DNA of 64,000 bases from Annona cherimola (GCA_030490835.1 CM059972.1:94535137-94599136), one strand, 5' to 3'. Shown: positions 1 to 11,790, counted from the stretch's first letter. Notes: generated from the sequence alone by a model not told the origin. A program made the numbers and translations.

Positions 1-297
1 AGACAATCTCCAAAGGACGTAAGCATTATGACCTCATGCTCAGTTTGCAACTCGGCATCAGGTAAATAAGAATTGGACATCATCTTGCTTGTCTCATTGT
101 TTTAGATGTTGGTTCAAATTCGATGGCTTAGTTTAAGCTGGGTTCTTTACTGGTATGACTAAAATTGGTGGTCGAATTTTTTTCTAAAAAAAAAAATAGA
201 ATTGTCTGAATTGTTGGGTTGAGATTTGCTTTATCATTTTGTATCCTTATTTTGATGGTCTATATATTGTCCTAAGATTAACAAGATATAGACAATA

Positions 298-887
298 TGA
301 TGGCTAAACATTTATTAAAGTCATCTCAAGATAAAGTGTATATGCTCTCAAACTGAAGAAGGCTAACTTTCATTAATGAAGAAACCACATCTTCACAACC
401 AAGGATGACCTAGCCATCCTGAGACGATCGTGAAATTAGGCAATTTTCTAAGCTGGCTAACTACAAAAAAACATATTGATTAAAAGATCTCAAAAAAATC
501 ATCATAGAATATCTCATCTGACACAAAGTACACTTGATCAACACCAAACTTAATAGAAATATTGATGAGCTACCACAAAAAAAGAGGACTCGGCTCTCAA
601 TCTCGTACAATCCTCTATTCGAGGAGTTCTCCCTATATATAGGAAACCCTCTAAAGGGATCTAGTCCGTTTGGACTAAACAAAATACAAATCATAACTAT
701 GAAAAAAATTCATAGCGCAATCTTTAGGATCTCTAACCCCTTCTCTATGGCTTTTGGGTCAACCCTATTATATGATTGACTCTTTTCGACATAAATGTCA
801 TGTGGTAAACTTGATCATTTCTATTATTCTGTGATTTAGAGCTTGGTTTGGCTCGAATATTATCTTCCACCAAATTGAGATCTATCA
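298..887 (+). repeat. Left (5') LTR of the 0.3-3.9 kb element
   Basis: Aligns along its length with 3349-3923: the shared blocks include the CATCTCAAGATAA / CATCTTGAGATAA start, ATCCTGAGACGATCGTGAA, a TATCTCATCTGACA segment and the CCAAATTGAGAT end. Divergence is high by eye, so the insertion is old. Confidence 0.6.
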
Positions 888-911
888 TTTGGTGTTGTCT
901 ATGAGAAATGG
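888..911 (+). other. Degenerate primer-binding site
   Basis: TTTGGTGTTGTCTATGAGAA lies immediately after the left LTR. It resembles the TTTGGCGCCGTCTGTGGGAA block that follows the 5' LTR in many plant Ty3/gypsy elements, with C-to-T and G-to-A changes of the kind left by methylated-cytosine deamination. Confidence 0.5.
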
Positions 912-2616
912 TTCTTTAAGCATTCCCTCTATCATTGTGAGTGACTTTAACCACCAAACATCAATGGTTAGTATCAGACAAAGATCAAGTCAGTGATGGA
1001 TTGAGTGACAACGAAGGAGATTGACAATCCAAAGTGGAGACACTCAATGAAAAGATGACCCACAAGTGGACTACACTCCTTCACTCTCACTACCCTTAAT
1101 AGGCTGATAATTTGTATTTTTCTCTACTTCAATCATTTCCTTTTTCAGTCATTATTATAAGCCAACCTAAAAGCTATACTAAAAGGATATTCATAGCTTG
1201 CCAAATGCGCTCTATGATATATCCTTGGAAAGATCAACCTCAATAGAAAACTTTTGCAAGCTGCAGAATGGGACCTCATTAACTGGACCTAGTCCCTTGC
1301 AAGACTAAGGATTACACAATTGTACCCTAAGTTACAATATAGATCTCTAACCCGCAAATTAACCAAGAAAAAGGGCCAGCTAATAAAACAGTCAATTAGA
1401 GTATGGTCCTTGGTCCTACACATAAGGCCTAAATTGTTTAGATCGAGCCTAGAAGACATGAATATCTATTAGAGCTATATACTCTTAGTGACATCCTAAA
1501 AAATTGAGTGTTAGATGATAAAAAAAAGTAAATAATCTTACTAGTTCTAACCGCAATAAGGCTTGATACACTAGTAGAAACATAAGCCATTAGCAACAAA
1601 GGTCCATATAATGTTAAGCAATACCAAATGTAACCAAACACTACTCATGAAAACACTAATCACTTGTGTTTAAAACAAGCGTTGGCAAATGGCTGAGCTA
1701 GAACCTTTTGCATAGGACAAATGGTTAAACTAAGCAATTCAATTATGCAAAAACATCAAGCAAAAAATAGTCAGGCATGAAGAAGTCAAATGAAAAATAG
1801 TTGTTGTTCATTCATTATTAAAGAATACAACTCCATAACTACCAGAGATAGAAGTCGAATTCCTAACATTACAATCAAGCGTCAACAACTTAGTAATAGG
1901 GGAGCTTTGAGATGACAACTCAGCAAAAAAGGAAGCGCTCCAAGCCCTTGCCAAGCCATCTATGGAAGCCTCAAGAAGGATTGGGTTTGAGAAATGGAGT
2001 AGAAGGCACCTTTTATGAACAAAGGAAGAAGGGGATTAAAAAAAGAGCTCTCATATGACTTACATACTGTAACCCACCTTTAGACATCCTTCAAATGATC
2101 GCTAGCTTGTCAACAGAGGAGGAGGCTCTTAGGGTTATTCCTCGATGCTACTCATCAAAACCCTAACTCAGGTTGAAAGTAACAATTGTACTTTGAACCA
2201 AGTATGGAGATGACATAGTGCTGCTAGCTAAAAACCTACCGCTCACGGTAGGACAACTATCCTGCACTCGCACATTACTAGAGAACTCCTATCTTCTAGT
2301 CAAAAAAGATAGAGTCACATCTCCGAGCTCCAATAAAGGAGATATCAAGCCTCCATTCAAAGGTGACAAAACTTATTAGGGATGGAAGAAGAAGTGTGTC
2401 GTGGAAAAAGCTCGCCTAAGTTGGCTAAAGCAACCACCTTGACCGCTTAATGAGTGACATCGCCTTACAAAGATTCAGAAATCCGTAGTACACGAGCACA
2501 AAACTAGGGATATTTGTTGCCATCAGGAATGTCAAATCCTTCTTGGGAATCCACGAGTTATCACCTAATGATGCCACATGTCCTAGAACAAAAGAAAAGC
2601 CTTACATGGAAAATTA

Positions 2617-2883
2617 GGGGATGTTTGGCATTTGGCAATTGAGTTATGGGATGGTAAATGGTGGGATTACATATTTTAAGAACAATCATTTATTAAATAA
2701 TAATCATTTTTTCGCTTTTAACCCTATATTTCAATCAATTTTTCCACCAACTACCCCATCATACCTATTTATTCCAACTTTGCTCTCATCATTTCCTATC
2801 AATCATGCAATTTTCAAAATATTTCTTTTTTATTTCTATCACATCACATAATTTTTTTCCCATTCCACATCCCAAACATCACC
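2617..2883. mobile_element. Tourist-like MITE with TTA duplication
   Basis: Termini are GGGGATGTTTGG on the left and CCAAACATCACC on the right, an imperfect 12-bp inverted repeat, flanked on both sides by TTA (2614-2616 and 2884-2886). A 3-bp TTA target duplication and G-rich termini fit PIF/Harbinger-derived Tourist MITEs. The interior is AT-rich and non-coding. It lies inside the LTR element at 0.3-3.9 kb and is therefore younger. Confidence 0.8.
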
Positions 2884-3348
2884 TTAATCTTGTCAAATCC
2901 TTAGAATCTTGAATTGACATAGAAATCAATAACTTATAATTCTCCATAACTCCTTGCAGAGTCACCGCTACATCATTGCTAAAGCATCAGTGTAAGAGAT
3001 GAGCCTAATAACACTTGAACACAATCACAAGAGGAGGAGCTTTGTTGTTATTGGGCGAAGCCGCCAAAGGATGGTCCGCCAAAAGAACAATAGTGTGCAG
3101 AATCGAAGCCTTTAAAAAAGTCTAGCCTTTCTAGGGGACAAGTGATAAGATCAGACTAAAATAAATTCGGTAATAAACAAACTAGAAAAAAGCCTAAGGT
3201 GATCCTCCCTGAAGGAAGAGGGGTTCCCCGAATCTTACCCTTACCAAGGGATAGCACAAAATGGCTCTATAATAGGTTACAAGGCCTCAATGAGACAAAG
3301 GGGCGGTTTGCCAACCCCTCACCTAGGATTGAAGGGATGCATATGACA

Positions 3349-3923
3349 TGATGATTAAAAATCATCTTGAGATAAGAGTGTACCTGTCCTTGAGTCAAAG
3401 AAGGACGACTTACATTAATGAAGAAGTGACACCTTTGTAGAATGAGGACACCTTAACCATCCTAAGATGATCGTGAAGTAAGATAATGTCTTAGTTTGAT
3501 CAACTATAGGCAAATATGTTGATTAAAGAAGATTTTCAAGAAATAACTAGGTCATATCTCATCTGACATAGAGCATATCCAATCAGATTTGAACCTCATA
3601 GAAGAAAAGGACTCAACTCTTTGTCCTATTCATCTCTTAATGTACAACACTTCATTGGAATTCTCCGTATATTGGGCAAACCCTTTAAAGGGGGTTGGCC
3701 AGTTTTGGATTAAGTACGACACATATCATAACTATAAAAGAAAAAAGATTCATAGTGCAACCTTTAGGGGTCTTTGACACTCGTGGTTTTAGGTTGATTG
3801 TGTTATGAGATCAACCTTTTTTCACTTAAATTCCACGTCACAAAAACCTAATCAACTCGATCACTCTATTATTTAAACCTTGGTTTAGCTTAGATTTACT
3901 TTGGGCCAAATTGAGATTTATGA
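3349..3923 (+). repeat. Right (3') LTR of the 0.3-3.9 kb element
   Basis: Direct repeat of 298-887, beginning TGATGATTAAAA and ending near GAGATTTATGA. Its terminal CA appears mutated. Confidence 0.55.
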
Positions 3924-4440
3924 TATATACTATTGTAAGTCATTTCAATATACAGGGGACTGGTAATGTATGTAAACATGATATTTTAATTCGGGTATAT
4001 TAACTAGATAACTAGATAAATATGATTAAGTGTAATAAGTAACTTGGATTCACAAAATTGACACCATTTGTATTTACATTCAATTTTGTAATGAGGAAAA
4101 AATAAACTTGTTAGAAAAAAAAATTTTAAATGAGAAAATAATGTAACATGATAGAATAATAAACAAAAGCAATGACAATAAAGATAAAATAGGCAGAGTT
4201 GTATAAAAAATATAAAAATGATTTAAATGTATATGTAATGATAGAAAAGTAGAACACTTATGTAGCTAAGACATCGTGTCACATAAAAAAGGAGCATAAA
4301 AAGAGAAAATTTACTTTCTTTATTACCAAATTGTGCCTCATTTTAAAATTTTAAGAGTTTCTATTTACCATCAAATGATGTTAAATAAGTATAATATAAA
4401 TTTTTAATCAAATCAACTTTCGACATCACAAGTGCAAATT
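3924..4440. other. AT-rich spacer, no gene seen
   Basis: Very AT-rich sequence without a usable reading frame or a recognised repeat end. Confidence 0.5.
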
Positions 4441-4444
4441 AATC

Positions 4445-4925
4445 TGTATTGTAAAGAGTCACACTTCTACTAAATCTTGCTTCTATGTAATTTTATTTAT
4501 TTTTCTACTTCCATGTTTGAAGGAAAACTCACTTATGCATTGTATTAGGATCGTTTATGTCCTCAAAGAAATTCTATCATTTCATAAGTGGGCTTTATCT
4601 ATAAATGTGTAAAATTTAAAAATATTTTGATATTAAATATCAATTTTATTAATATTTAAATAACTGATTATATAACATATTGTTACATTCTAATACATAT
4701 GTGAATGGGTCTAAGTATTTTTATAGTTTATATATGAACATATATTTTTAAGTGAATATAATAAATCTTTAATTTGGATGAAATTTAGTATCTTAGTTAG
4801 ACAAATAATATTAAAGACAATGAATGAAATAGATTTGCAATCAATCATAAAGGCGATAAAAATGAATAGAGTTAGTTACATAAAACTGCTTCTAAACAAC
4901 ATAACTCTATTTTAAATAGCTTACA
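4445..4925. mobile_element. Decayed MULE-like MITE (CTTCTAT family)
   Basis: Inverted termini of the type CTTCTACTAAATCTTGCTTC and, on the right, GTTACATAAAACTGCTTCTA. The middle (around 4600-4720) matches the middle of the better-preserved element at 24785-25294, including a stretch resembling ATAAATGTGTAAAAT and a TTCTAATACATATGTGAATG block. No clean duplication was found here. Confidence 0.5.
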
Positions 4926-5102
4926 TGTGTGTTTGCCTATGCTCTTTATTCTTATTTACTAGCATATCTAGTACATGTGAAACAATCACCAATTGGAAGT
5001 GCTACCATTCTTGTTTGGATGAGGTCTATAACTGGTGTGAGGATTACATGGATAGTCTTAGGGATGCAAATCTTCTAATCCACATGAATACTTTAATGTA
5101 AG

Positions 5103-5313
5103 TAGAGGTGTTAACGGATTGAGATTGATGAGTTAGAGCCCAATCAAAATTCCATTGATTTTTAAAAATCCAAAATAAATATCTAAAAATCTCCAAAAAT
5201 GGTAAAAATTGATATGCATGTTAAATACACTTAGATTAACATTTGTATAAAAAAATTTAAAAAATAAAAAATAGGAGTATTCGCTCGGGAGCATTGGATC
5301 AAAATCCGTTAAC
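5103..5313. mobile_element. Composite remnant: hAT terminus plus half of a foldback MITE
   Basis: Begins TAGAGGTGTTAACGGATT, the terminus of the hAT family at 23987-24579. From about 5152 it changes to the right arm of a foldback MITE, whose CTCCAAAAATGGTAAAAATT and TGTTAAATACACTTAG blocks also occur at 38240-38290. It ends AATCCGTTAAC at 5303-5313, matching the inner part of the other hAT end. The left arm of the MITE and the outermost hAT bases are missing. The junction lies immediately before the ATG of the peptide-like frame at 5314. Confidence 0.5.
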
Positions 5314-5478
5314 ATGAGGGCGAGGATCTTCTTCTTTAGAAACATAACACGCTTCTTGTTTTCTCTAGCCATCCTCCCATTTCTCATCTTCCATGCATTA
5401 TTCAACAACGTCTCGGCTGCCAACATAACTGCTATGTTTGCTAGCCACGGGACAGGAGAAAGAATCCTTCGAAGCTGA
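5314..5478 (+). pseudogene. Small secreted-peptide-like frame, copy 1 (frameshifted)
   Basis: A 54-codon frame starting MRARIFFFRNITRFLFSLAI. It has a basic N-terminus, a hydrophobic stretch (about residues 11-30) and a possible signal-peptidase region near NNVSAAN, so it looks like a secreted-peptide precursor. It aligns with copy 2 at 16657-16839 on the other strand (shared FSLAIL, IFH and LF). After GTG the frame diverges and stops, but the next frame continues the match to copy 2 (ESFEADGWKWMGNANP against ESIHANGRKRMGDTNP), so one copy carries a frameshift near 5457-5462. The ATG falls at a TE junction; copy 2 has GTG there. The family is not recognised. It could be a gene relic or simply the arm of a large inverted repeat. 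Confidence 0.4.
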
Positions 5479-5685
5479 TGGTTGGAAATGGATGGGGAAT
5501 GCTAACCCAAGGCAATTTCATTTTTCTTTCTATTTGATGCTTGCCCAAAGATGAATTTTGAATAACTCAAAATTTTTAATCGCACGGTCAAGCATTCTGT
5601 TGCCTGATTTGACGATTTAGGATGAGCAGATGTAGAAATTGGGAACTTTGCCTGGATGCATATGACCATCACTCTTTTAAGATAG
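5479..5685. repeat. 3' flank of copy 1, inverted match to 16540-16680
   Basis: Continues the inverted duplication downstream of the peptide-like frame. Blocks such as AATTTCATTTTTC, CTCAAAATTTTTAAT, GATGATTTAGGATGAGC (approximate) and GCATATGACC have counterparts in the reverse complement of 16540-16680. It ends at GATAG (5681-5685), the duplicated target of the Ty3/gypsy element. Confidence 0.55.
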
Positions 5686-7815
5686 TGTAGCACCCACCGC
5701 GAGTGCTATGATGGGTTCGGACGCCTTGCTCGTTTCTCATGAAATTTGGGCCAAGTAGAAAGGGCTGGAACGTGCATTTTTCATAGAGTAGAGAGGGTTA
5801 GTATTGACGATCTTTAGCTAGTGTGGGCCTATGACTATTCTCCCATGGATTCGGCAGCATAACGGCTAAGACGGGGTTTTTTATACACGGGTCAAGTCAC
5901 GAATTCGGCAACATAACGACAGCGTGTTATGCTGGAATTCGTGGACCCGTGTGCGCCCGCCTTGCCGGAGCATTAACTCAAGCAAGCGCATTAGTATATA
6001 CGCAAAATAAAGAAAATGGAGTTGCCACTGATCTTAAAAGGGAGATCAGTCCCTGTTTTCAATGAATAAAGGCACCGGTCTTGCAAATCTGGGATCCCGG
6101 TCTTCGGATTAAAACGGATATGGCAGAAATCCGTTAACCCAAAGCCGTTTACATCGGCATGAAAAGAGAAAAATAAAATAAAAGATCTGAAGAAGAGGGA
6201 GAGAGAGAGAGAGAGAGAGCTGGAGAGGAGAGGAGAAGCCGGGGTGTCAGGATTTTGCTGCAGACTCCTGTCCTCCCCCTTGGGGATGCCTCCTCATGTG
6301 TGTTGAGAAGGGAGGGGGGCACCTCCTTTTATAGGTGAGAGCATGGGCCTTTGGCCACTTGAGATGTTGGACTTGGTCCACGGGCTTGAGCTTGGTGGAC
6401 TTCTTCCATAGTGGGCCGGAACTTGGTGGGCTAGAGCTTGGCTAAGCCCGTTGTTTTGGGTGGGCCGTTATGGATAGGGGTGCAACTCGGGTCGGGTTAT
6501 ACCGGGTTGGAGTGAACCCAAACCCTAAGCCAACCGGGTTGGAGTAAACCCAAACCCAAATCCTAATAATTTAATCCGGGTTAGGACCGGGTTCGCATTG
6601 GTTTTGGTTTGGTTTCGGGTTAGAATTCGGGTTACCAAAAAACTGTTTTTTTTCCAAATTTAATTGTAATCTAAAAGAAAATTATTGAAATATACATACC
6701 TGTGTTTATGAGGTCAAGCCTCACGCTAAATTCTGCAACATCTTTTCAAAGAATTCTACAACATCATGCTGAATTCTGCAATATTCTTTGAATGAACCCT
6801 GCAAGCAATTTTTCAACACCCTATAGACACAAATAAATCGCAAATTAGTTAGTTTTATGACTAGTTGGTCATTTCTATTTAATAGCTAATGGAAATGACT
6901 CAAGTTTAGTAAATAGAAAATGAACATATCATACAAACTATTGTAGTTGAAACTAAACATTATCATACAAATTGCTAAAATAGAAATTGACCACTTGTCA
7001 TATCAATAAACTTAAAATATGAATCAAATTTATACTACAATCTAAAATTGAAACTAACAGATTTCTCATACTAACAGAAAGTATGATATAAAATAGATTT
7101 ATCATGCCAACTTAAATTCAAACATAATTCACATAACAGTTATTCAAAGCAACTAAATTTAAATACACTAAGTATAATAGTTCAACATTCCAATCTATTG
7201 ATACATTGGCCACCTATATATTAATATTACAAAAAAAATATGTATAATTTATGAAAAAATTATATAAATTACATCGGGTTCGGACCGGGTCGGGTTTTGG
7301 TACCGGATTGGTGTGAACCCAGGTTTGGTTTCGGGTTTCTACGGATCGGGTTGAAACCGGGTCTATTTTGGGAAAAATCTAAAAAATAAAACTCATTTTT
7401 GGTTTTGGTACCGGGTCGGGTCGGGCGGGTTCGGACAGACCCGGTACCAAGTTGCACCCCTAGTTGTGGAGGCCTGATGGGTTGTTTAGAGAAGCCTACT
7501 TTCGAGGCTTGGTGGGCTGAGTCTGGTGGGCTGCATTGTGGAGCTCGTTGGGGTGACCTGTAGGAGCTTTGCTTTTGTAGGCCAAATTCGGTTGTTGAAG
7601 GGCCTGCTTTTGAGGCTTGGTGGAGCTTTGCTTCCGTGGGCTGAGTTGAATAGGCCCATTTGCTAGCTTGGTTTTGCTTGAATTCACTCCGGCTTGCTTT
7701 GGAGTGGGCCATGATTTTAAGCCTAGTGGTGATTGCTCTTGAGTTGTTTGCCTTTGTTGGGTTTGGAATTCATTCCAATTTATCCATCCTTGGGCCCAAG
7801 GGTGGGGTGTCAACA
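5686..7815 (-). repeat. 3' LTR of the gypsy element, split by a hAT insertion
   Basis: Matches 15204-16313 over its length once the 988-bp insertion at 6475-7462 and one copy of its 8-bp duplication are set aside. Other differences are the length of a (GA)n run, a segment of about 39 bp near 6243-6281 that the other LTR lacks, and scattered substitutions, mostly transitions. Apparent similarity is high, so this is one of the younger LTR elements in the window. Confidence 0.9.
6475..7462. mobile_element. Non-autonomous hAT element in the gypsy LTR
   Basis: Termini TAGGGGTGCAACTCGG and CAAGTTGCACCCCTA form an inverted repeat. The flanks are GTTATGGA (6467-6474) and GTTGTGGA (7463-7470), an 8-bp duplication with one mismatch, as expected for hAT. 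The partner LTR (around 15958-15970) has the uninterrupted sequence GGGCCGTTGTGGAGGCC, a direct empty site. Inside the ends are runs of GGGTCGGGTT and GGTTTCGGGTT motifs, typical subterminal repeats, and an AT-rich centre. No transposase frame is present. Confidence 0.92.
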
Positions 7816-7831
7816 GTTGCCCCCCTTTGCC
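7816..7831 (-). other. Polypurine tract of the gypsy element
   Basis: On the minus strand GGCAAAGGGGGGCAAC immediately precedes the 3' LTR start TGTTGACACC. A purine run at this position is where plus-strand DNA synthesis is primed in LTR retrotransposons. Confidence 0.75.
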
Positions 7832-9870
7832 AGAGGCGTCTTGACGGTGAATGGCAAAGTGTCAGACACCCTTTCGGCTTGGACTTCTTCTTTTTGTGAA
7901 CTTGCGGTAGCTTCTTTGCAAAATGCTAATCAGGGATGGTTCTTTTGCAAATAGATTCCTGCATGCTGATGCGTACCAAGTGCTTGTCGTTAAGAACACT
8001 GTGATCATCAGTTTAATTAAAATTAACCAAAACACATTAAAGCTACTACTATGCGGGTGATAGTGTAGAAAACGGTGAGTCGGGTCGAATCCACAGAGAG
8101 GTGATGTAGTTTTGAATTATTTTAAGCAAAAATAAAAGAGAAAAGTGAAAGAGGGTGTAGAGAAGAGAAAGAAAGAAATTAGAGATAAAGGAAAAGAAAT
8201 TAGAGAGAGAGAAGAAAAGAGAATTAGAAAGAGAGAAAGAAGAGAGAGAAAGAGACAAAGAAAGGAGAGGAGAAATTGCCATTAACTAAAATTAAATCTA
8301 AACTAGGACAGTAATTAAAAGACTACAAAAGTAAAATTTAATCTATGAAAACAGGAATGAAATTTGCATTAAATTTAATTTGAAAATTACAATGCATAAA
8401 ACGGTAAATCTACGCTAAACATTACAAATATAAAATTAACAACCACAAAGCATTAAAGAAAAACTATAATTAAAAAAAAATTTATTTACCCCAATTCCTG
8501 CTCGAAAACCACTTTCTCTGAGGAGCATTCCAAGCCCTTGGAGCTAATCCACTTGGCAAAGGTCCCACCTAAATGGGCCCCACTTCAAGTGATGGGAGGG
8601 TGTGTGTGTGTGTTTTTTTTGGGATGAGTGGAAGGCCCCTTTTTATAAGCTTGTGGGGGCACCCTATGACCAAGCTTGAATTCGATGTGGGATTGCTGCT
8701 TGGTTTTAGGTCGCTGAAGCTGATAGAGAGGGACGCCTGTTGGATTTTTAGTTTAGCGCAGGCTGCCAAATTCGACGGGTGGGAAAGCTGCTGGCTTGCT
8801 GAATTTCATGGAGGTTGGGCGATTGAGAAGGGGCTGGAAGATGGGTTGAATGGGCTACCGATTCTCGGTGCTCATTGCTACTAAGGATGGCATGATTTGA
8901 ACTTTGCGTTGTTCGGTAGGGTGAAAAATGTGGGAAACTTGGACGGCTTTGATGATGTGCATGACAGCTGCTTTGTCGTCGGTTGAGCTTGATGCAGGCT
9001 GCCAAACCTGGGGTTGTGTTGGATTTGGGGCTTAGCTGAAAGTTGGATTTTTCGATTTGGTGGCTAGAAGCTTGGCCTAAATCAGAGGAGGTGGGCAGGG
9101 GCGGTGATTTGGGCTGGTTGCTAGAATTAACAAGGGCAGTTGGTTCTTCCGGTTTCATTGCTGTCTTCTGGTTGGAGCTTTGGCCGGATGCAGGTTGCCT
9201 GGCATAGAGAAGAGAGCTGCTGCGGGATTTGGCTTGGCTGACACGATTGAAGATGGCGGATGCTTTTGAACGGACAACCGAGAATTCAGAAAGTTGCTGC
9301 TCAAAAATTGGTCATTGCTGCAAAGTCGTGCTAGTTGAGAAAGGGTTTCAGTTGCTACCATGGACTCCTCCGATTTAGGAAGATGGAGGTGCTGCCGTGA
9401 GTCGGGTTGGGCAATTCGATGGAGAGCCATGGCTGTTGTTCGGCTGCTTGGATTGTGCAAACAGTTGGCTGGGATTTTTCGGTGCCGCAGTTGGAGAAGA
9501 TGGGGAGACAAGCAGGGGCGGTGCTGAAATTGCTACTGGTTTGTTGATGTTCGGTGTTTACCGGAAAATGGCACAGTTGAATTTGTGCAGGTGGGTTTTA
9601 GGTGAGTATGGTCGGTATTTGGAAATAAAGGCTGGGATTTGGGAAGAAAGAGGGAGTTGCTCGGTGCTGCCTCCATTGCCGGAATTTGCTGGTCGTGTGA
9701 GAAGGTGATAGGTTGCTGTTGACTGGTGAGGAGGACAGCTACTGCACTTGGTCGGAAGCTTGGAATCTGTGTCGATTTCAGTGGTCGCTTGGTTTGGGGA
9801 CGGGTTGGGGAAGATGGAGCACCAGAATATGGTGCTCCAGCGGTGTACGATTGCCTATACTCATGCAGCA
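7832..9870. other. Non-coding gypsy interior; possible older nested segment
   Basis: No credible protein: the open frames here overlap on opposite strands and lack recognisable domains. Contents are a purine-rich run at about 8130-8275, an AT-rich stretch to about 8490, a (TG)n run near 8590-8610 and a GC-richer part from 8500 to 9870. The phrase GTCGAATCCACAGAGAGG at about 8073-8092 resembles sequence I associate with plant LTRs, so a nested solo LTR is possible, but I could not define ends. A perfect hairpin, GGAGCACCA-gaata-TGGTGCTCC, lies at 9816-9838. Confidence 0.35.
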
Positions 9871-10270
9871 TATTTAATTACAAATTTAAATATTAATTCT
9901 TTGAGAAATAATTTCAATAATATCATATACCATCTTAGTTTTATCCTTTAATTTATAATAATTTACTTTGTTCCCTATATTTTAAAATATAATTATAGTC
10001 ATATATTTATGGTTTTTCCAATTAAATGATTTTATAAATTTGCCCAAATTATATTAATAAGCTAATACACCTTTTAACACTAAAATTTTCTAGGAGATCG
10101 AGTCAAAATTTTATATTTTATAGAATGTTTGCAAAATGTCCCATTTTATAGCAAAATTAAAGATTCTATCAAAAATATGATTTTCATGAAATTCCACTTA
10201 AAACATGCATTTAATTAATGTTTTAATATTTAACGGTGTGAATTTAATATGAAATTAAATGAAAATTTTT
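9871..10270. other. AT-rich interior segment of the gypsy element
   Basis: Sharp drop in GC compared with both neighbours. No reading frame, terminal repeat or named motif is visible. Confidence 0.4.
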
Positions 10271-11790
10271 AGATTTATCACATGCCGTCTTGTAAATCCG
10301 GAAACTTGCTGGGCTATTTTGCGCTTTTCCCCAAGTGGGGGCGATTTTGTAAATTTTGGAGACTGTGGGGGATCGTCAGCAATTTTCTCCCTACCTTTAG
10401 GGTTCAGTTGCGGATCCCACGTTTGGTTGCTCTTTTCTCCTTTCTCGTCGTTGCTGCCGCCGACGCTCGATTCGTCTCCCCATCGTTCACCGACAAGGTC
10501 ATTGCTGGGTTGGATTGTCTTCCCGGCGACGTTTGGTCCGTCTTGCTGTCGCCGCCGCTGCCCACGTTTGTCGCGCCCTAGCCGTCTACTTCCCCGGCGT
10601 CGATTGGTGAGGCTGCTGCCTGCGTTTGCCGTCATCGTCGTTGCTTTCTCCTCCGCTTCCGGCAGCCGCTGTTGTCACTGCAATCATCACCGTTGGGGGG
10701 CTTCTTCTCTGTCTTAGACTGTTGCGGTCATCGATCATCTTTCTCGGCGACATTTGGGTTGCGCTGCTGCCGAGGGTTGTCTTCCCCGGCAACTGCTGCT
10801 GTCGCCATCGTTGATGATTTCTTCTTCGTTTCAGGCCGCCGCTGCCGTTTGTCGCTGCTGCTGCCGGATCGCCATTGCCGCTGTCTGGTCATTTTCTTCT
10901 CCGGCGTCAGTTGGTGTCGTCACCTTCAAGGGTTTGTTCATGGCGCCTTGCCGCCGCCTTTGCCATTTCCTCTTCTTCCTTCGGCCACCGTGCCGCTGGG
11001 GGTTTGCTCGAATGACGCTGTATGCCGCTGCCGTTTTCTTCTCTATTTTTGATTTCTCTTCTTCCCAGCGGCTATCGGGGTCGTTGATATCAAGGGTCCG
11101 CTCAGGGTGGTTATTGTCATTGTCTCCGGGGACCGCGTGCAGCGGGTTTTTCTTTTGTGGTATTCGAATCAAGCGGCGGGTGGCGGAGATTTATCTGGAT
11201 TGTTGCCGCCATGGGTAATTGATGGCGGGTATCATTCTTTTTTTTGTGTTCTCATCTTGTTCTCGTCGTTTGTTAGTGGTCGTCGCCGGCACCTTGATGA
11301 GCATTTTGCACTTTGTGATTGAAGTAGGGTCGCTTGGGTTTATGTCAACGCTGCCTTGGATCGTCACCGCTTGCTAGGATAGTTGGAGGGGCGCGTAGAA
11401 CGACTAGTATTCTTTTCTTCTCTTTCTTTATCTCGTTTCGCTCCTTGCTGTTGTTTGTTTGTTGGTGACGATTCTTAGATGTTCGTTGGTGCAAGGTGGA
11501 TGTGTGATTAGAGCTGGGTGACTAAGCGACTTGGCTCAGGCGATTCGGAGGTTCGTTGGCAGTTGTTCAGGCATCTTGGAAGGAGGATCGCCGGCGCTGT
11601 TTAGGGATCGTCTGACGGACGTCTGGAAATTCATTTGCGAATGCCTCCTTCTGGACCTAAAAATTTTTAGGTCTTTGAAACATACCGGGAGCAGCATTGG
11701 TCAGGCGGGTGGGGGTCACTTCCGATGATGTAGGGAGCACTCAGGGAGTGGATTGAGCGCTGTTTCTGATGTATCGGCAGACTTGTAACC
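10271..11790. repeat. GC-rich low-complexity block with degenerate repeats
   Basis: About 1.5 kb of GC-rich sequence between AT-rich segments. A phrase like TTCCCCGGCGACGTTTGG recurs in degraded form (near 10518, 10590, 10740, 10785 and 10900), with frequent CTGCTGCCG and GTCGCC runs. Long frames are open on both strands, but their translations are Ser/Arg/Leu-rich low complexity without a domain, so I do not call a gene. It may be part of a satellite-like gypsy interior or a captured host fragment. Confidence 0.35.

Larger units (their letters stand above)
298..3923 (+). mobile_element. Old non-autonomous LTR retrotransposon (LARD/TRIM-like)
   Basis: Two diverged direct repeats of about 580 bp (298-887 and 3349-3923) flank an internal region of about 2.5 kb. 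The left repeat begins TGATGG, ends CTATCA and is followed directly by TTTGGTGTTGTCTATGAG, a mutated form of the TTTGGCGCCGTCTGTGGG primer-binding region I know from plant Ty3/gypsy elements; this sets the plus orientation. The internal region has no long reading frame and no recognisable gag or pol, so the element is either non-autonomous or completely decayed. A Tourist-like MITE sits inside it. I could not find a convincing target-site duplication, in keeping with age. Confidence 0.6.

Noticed and set aside
7269..7954. Open frames on both strands across the hAT end and LTR
   Set aside because: They span a proven TE junction, and the LTR part recurs at 15924-16358; no domain.
8569..9871. 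Proline/serine-rich frames of 100-136 codons on the minus strand with opposing plus-strand frames
   Set aside because: Overlapping frames on opposite strands inside a non-coding retrotransposon interior; no recognisable motif.
10255..11322. Several overlapping open frames of 99-154 codons on both strands
   Set aside because: They result from GC-rich low-complexity sequence, contradict each other in frame and strand, and show no domain.
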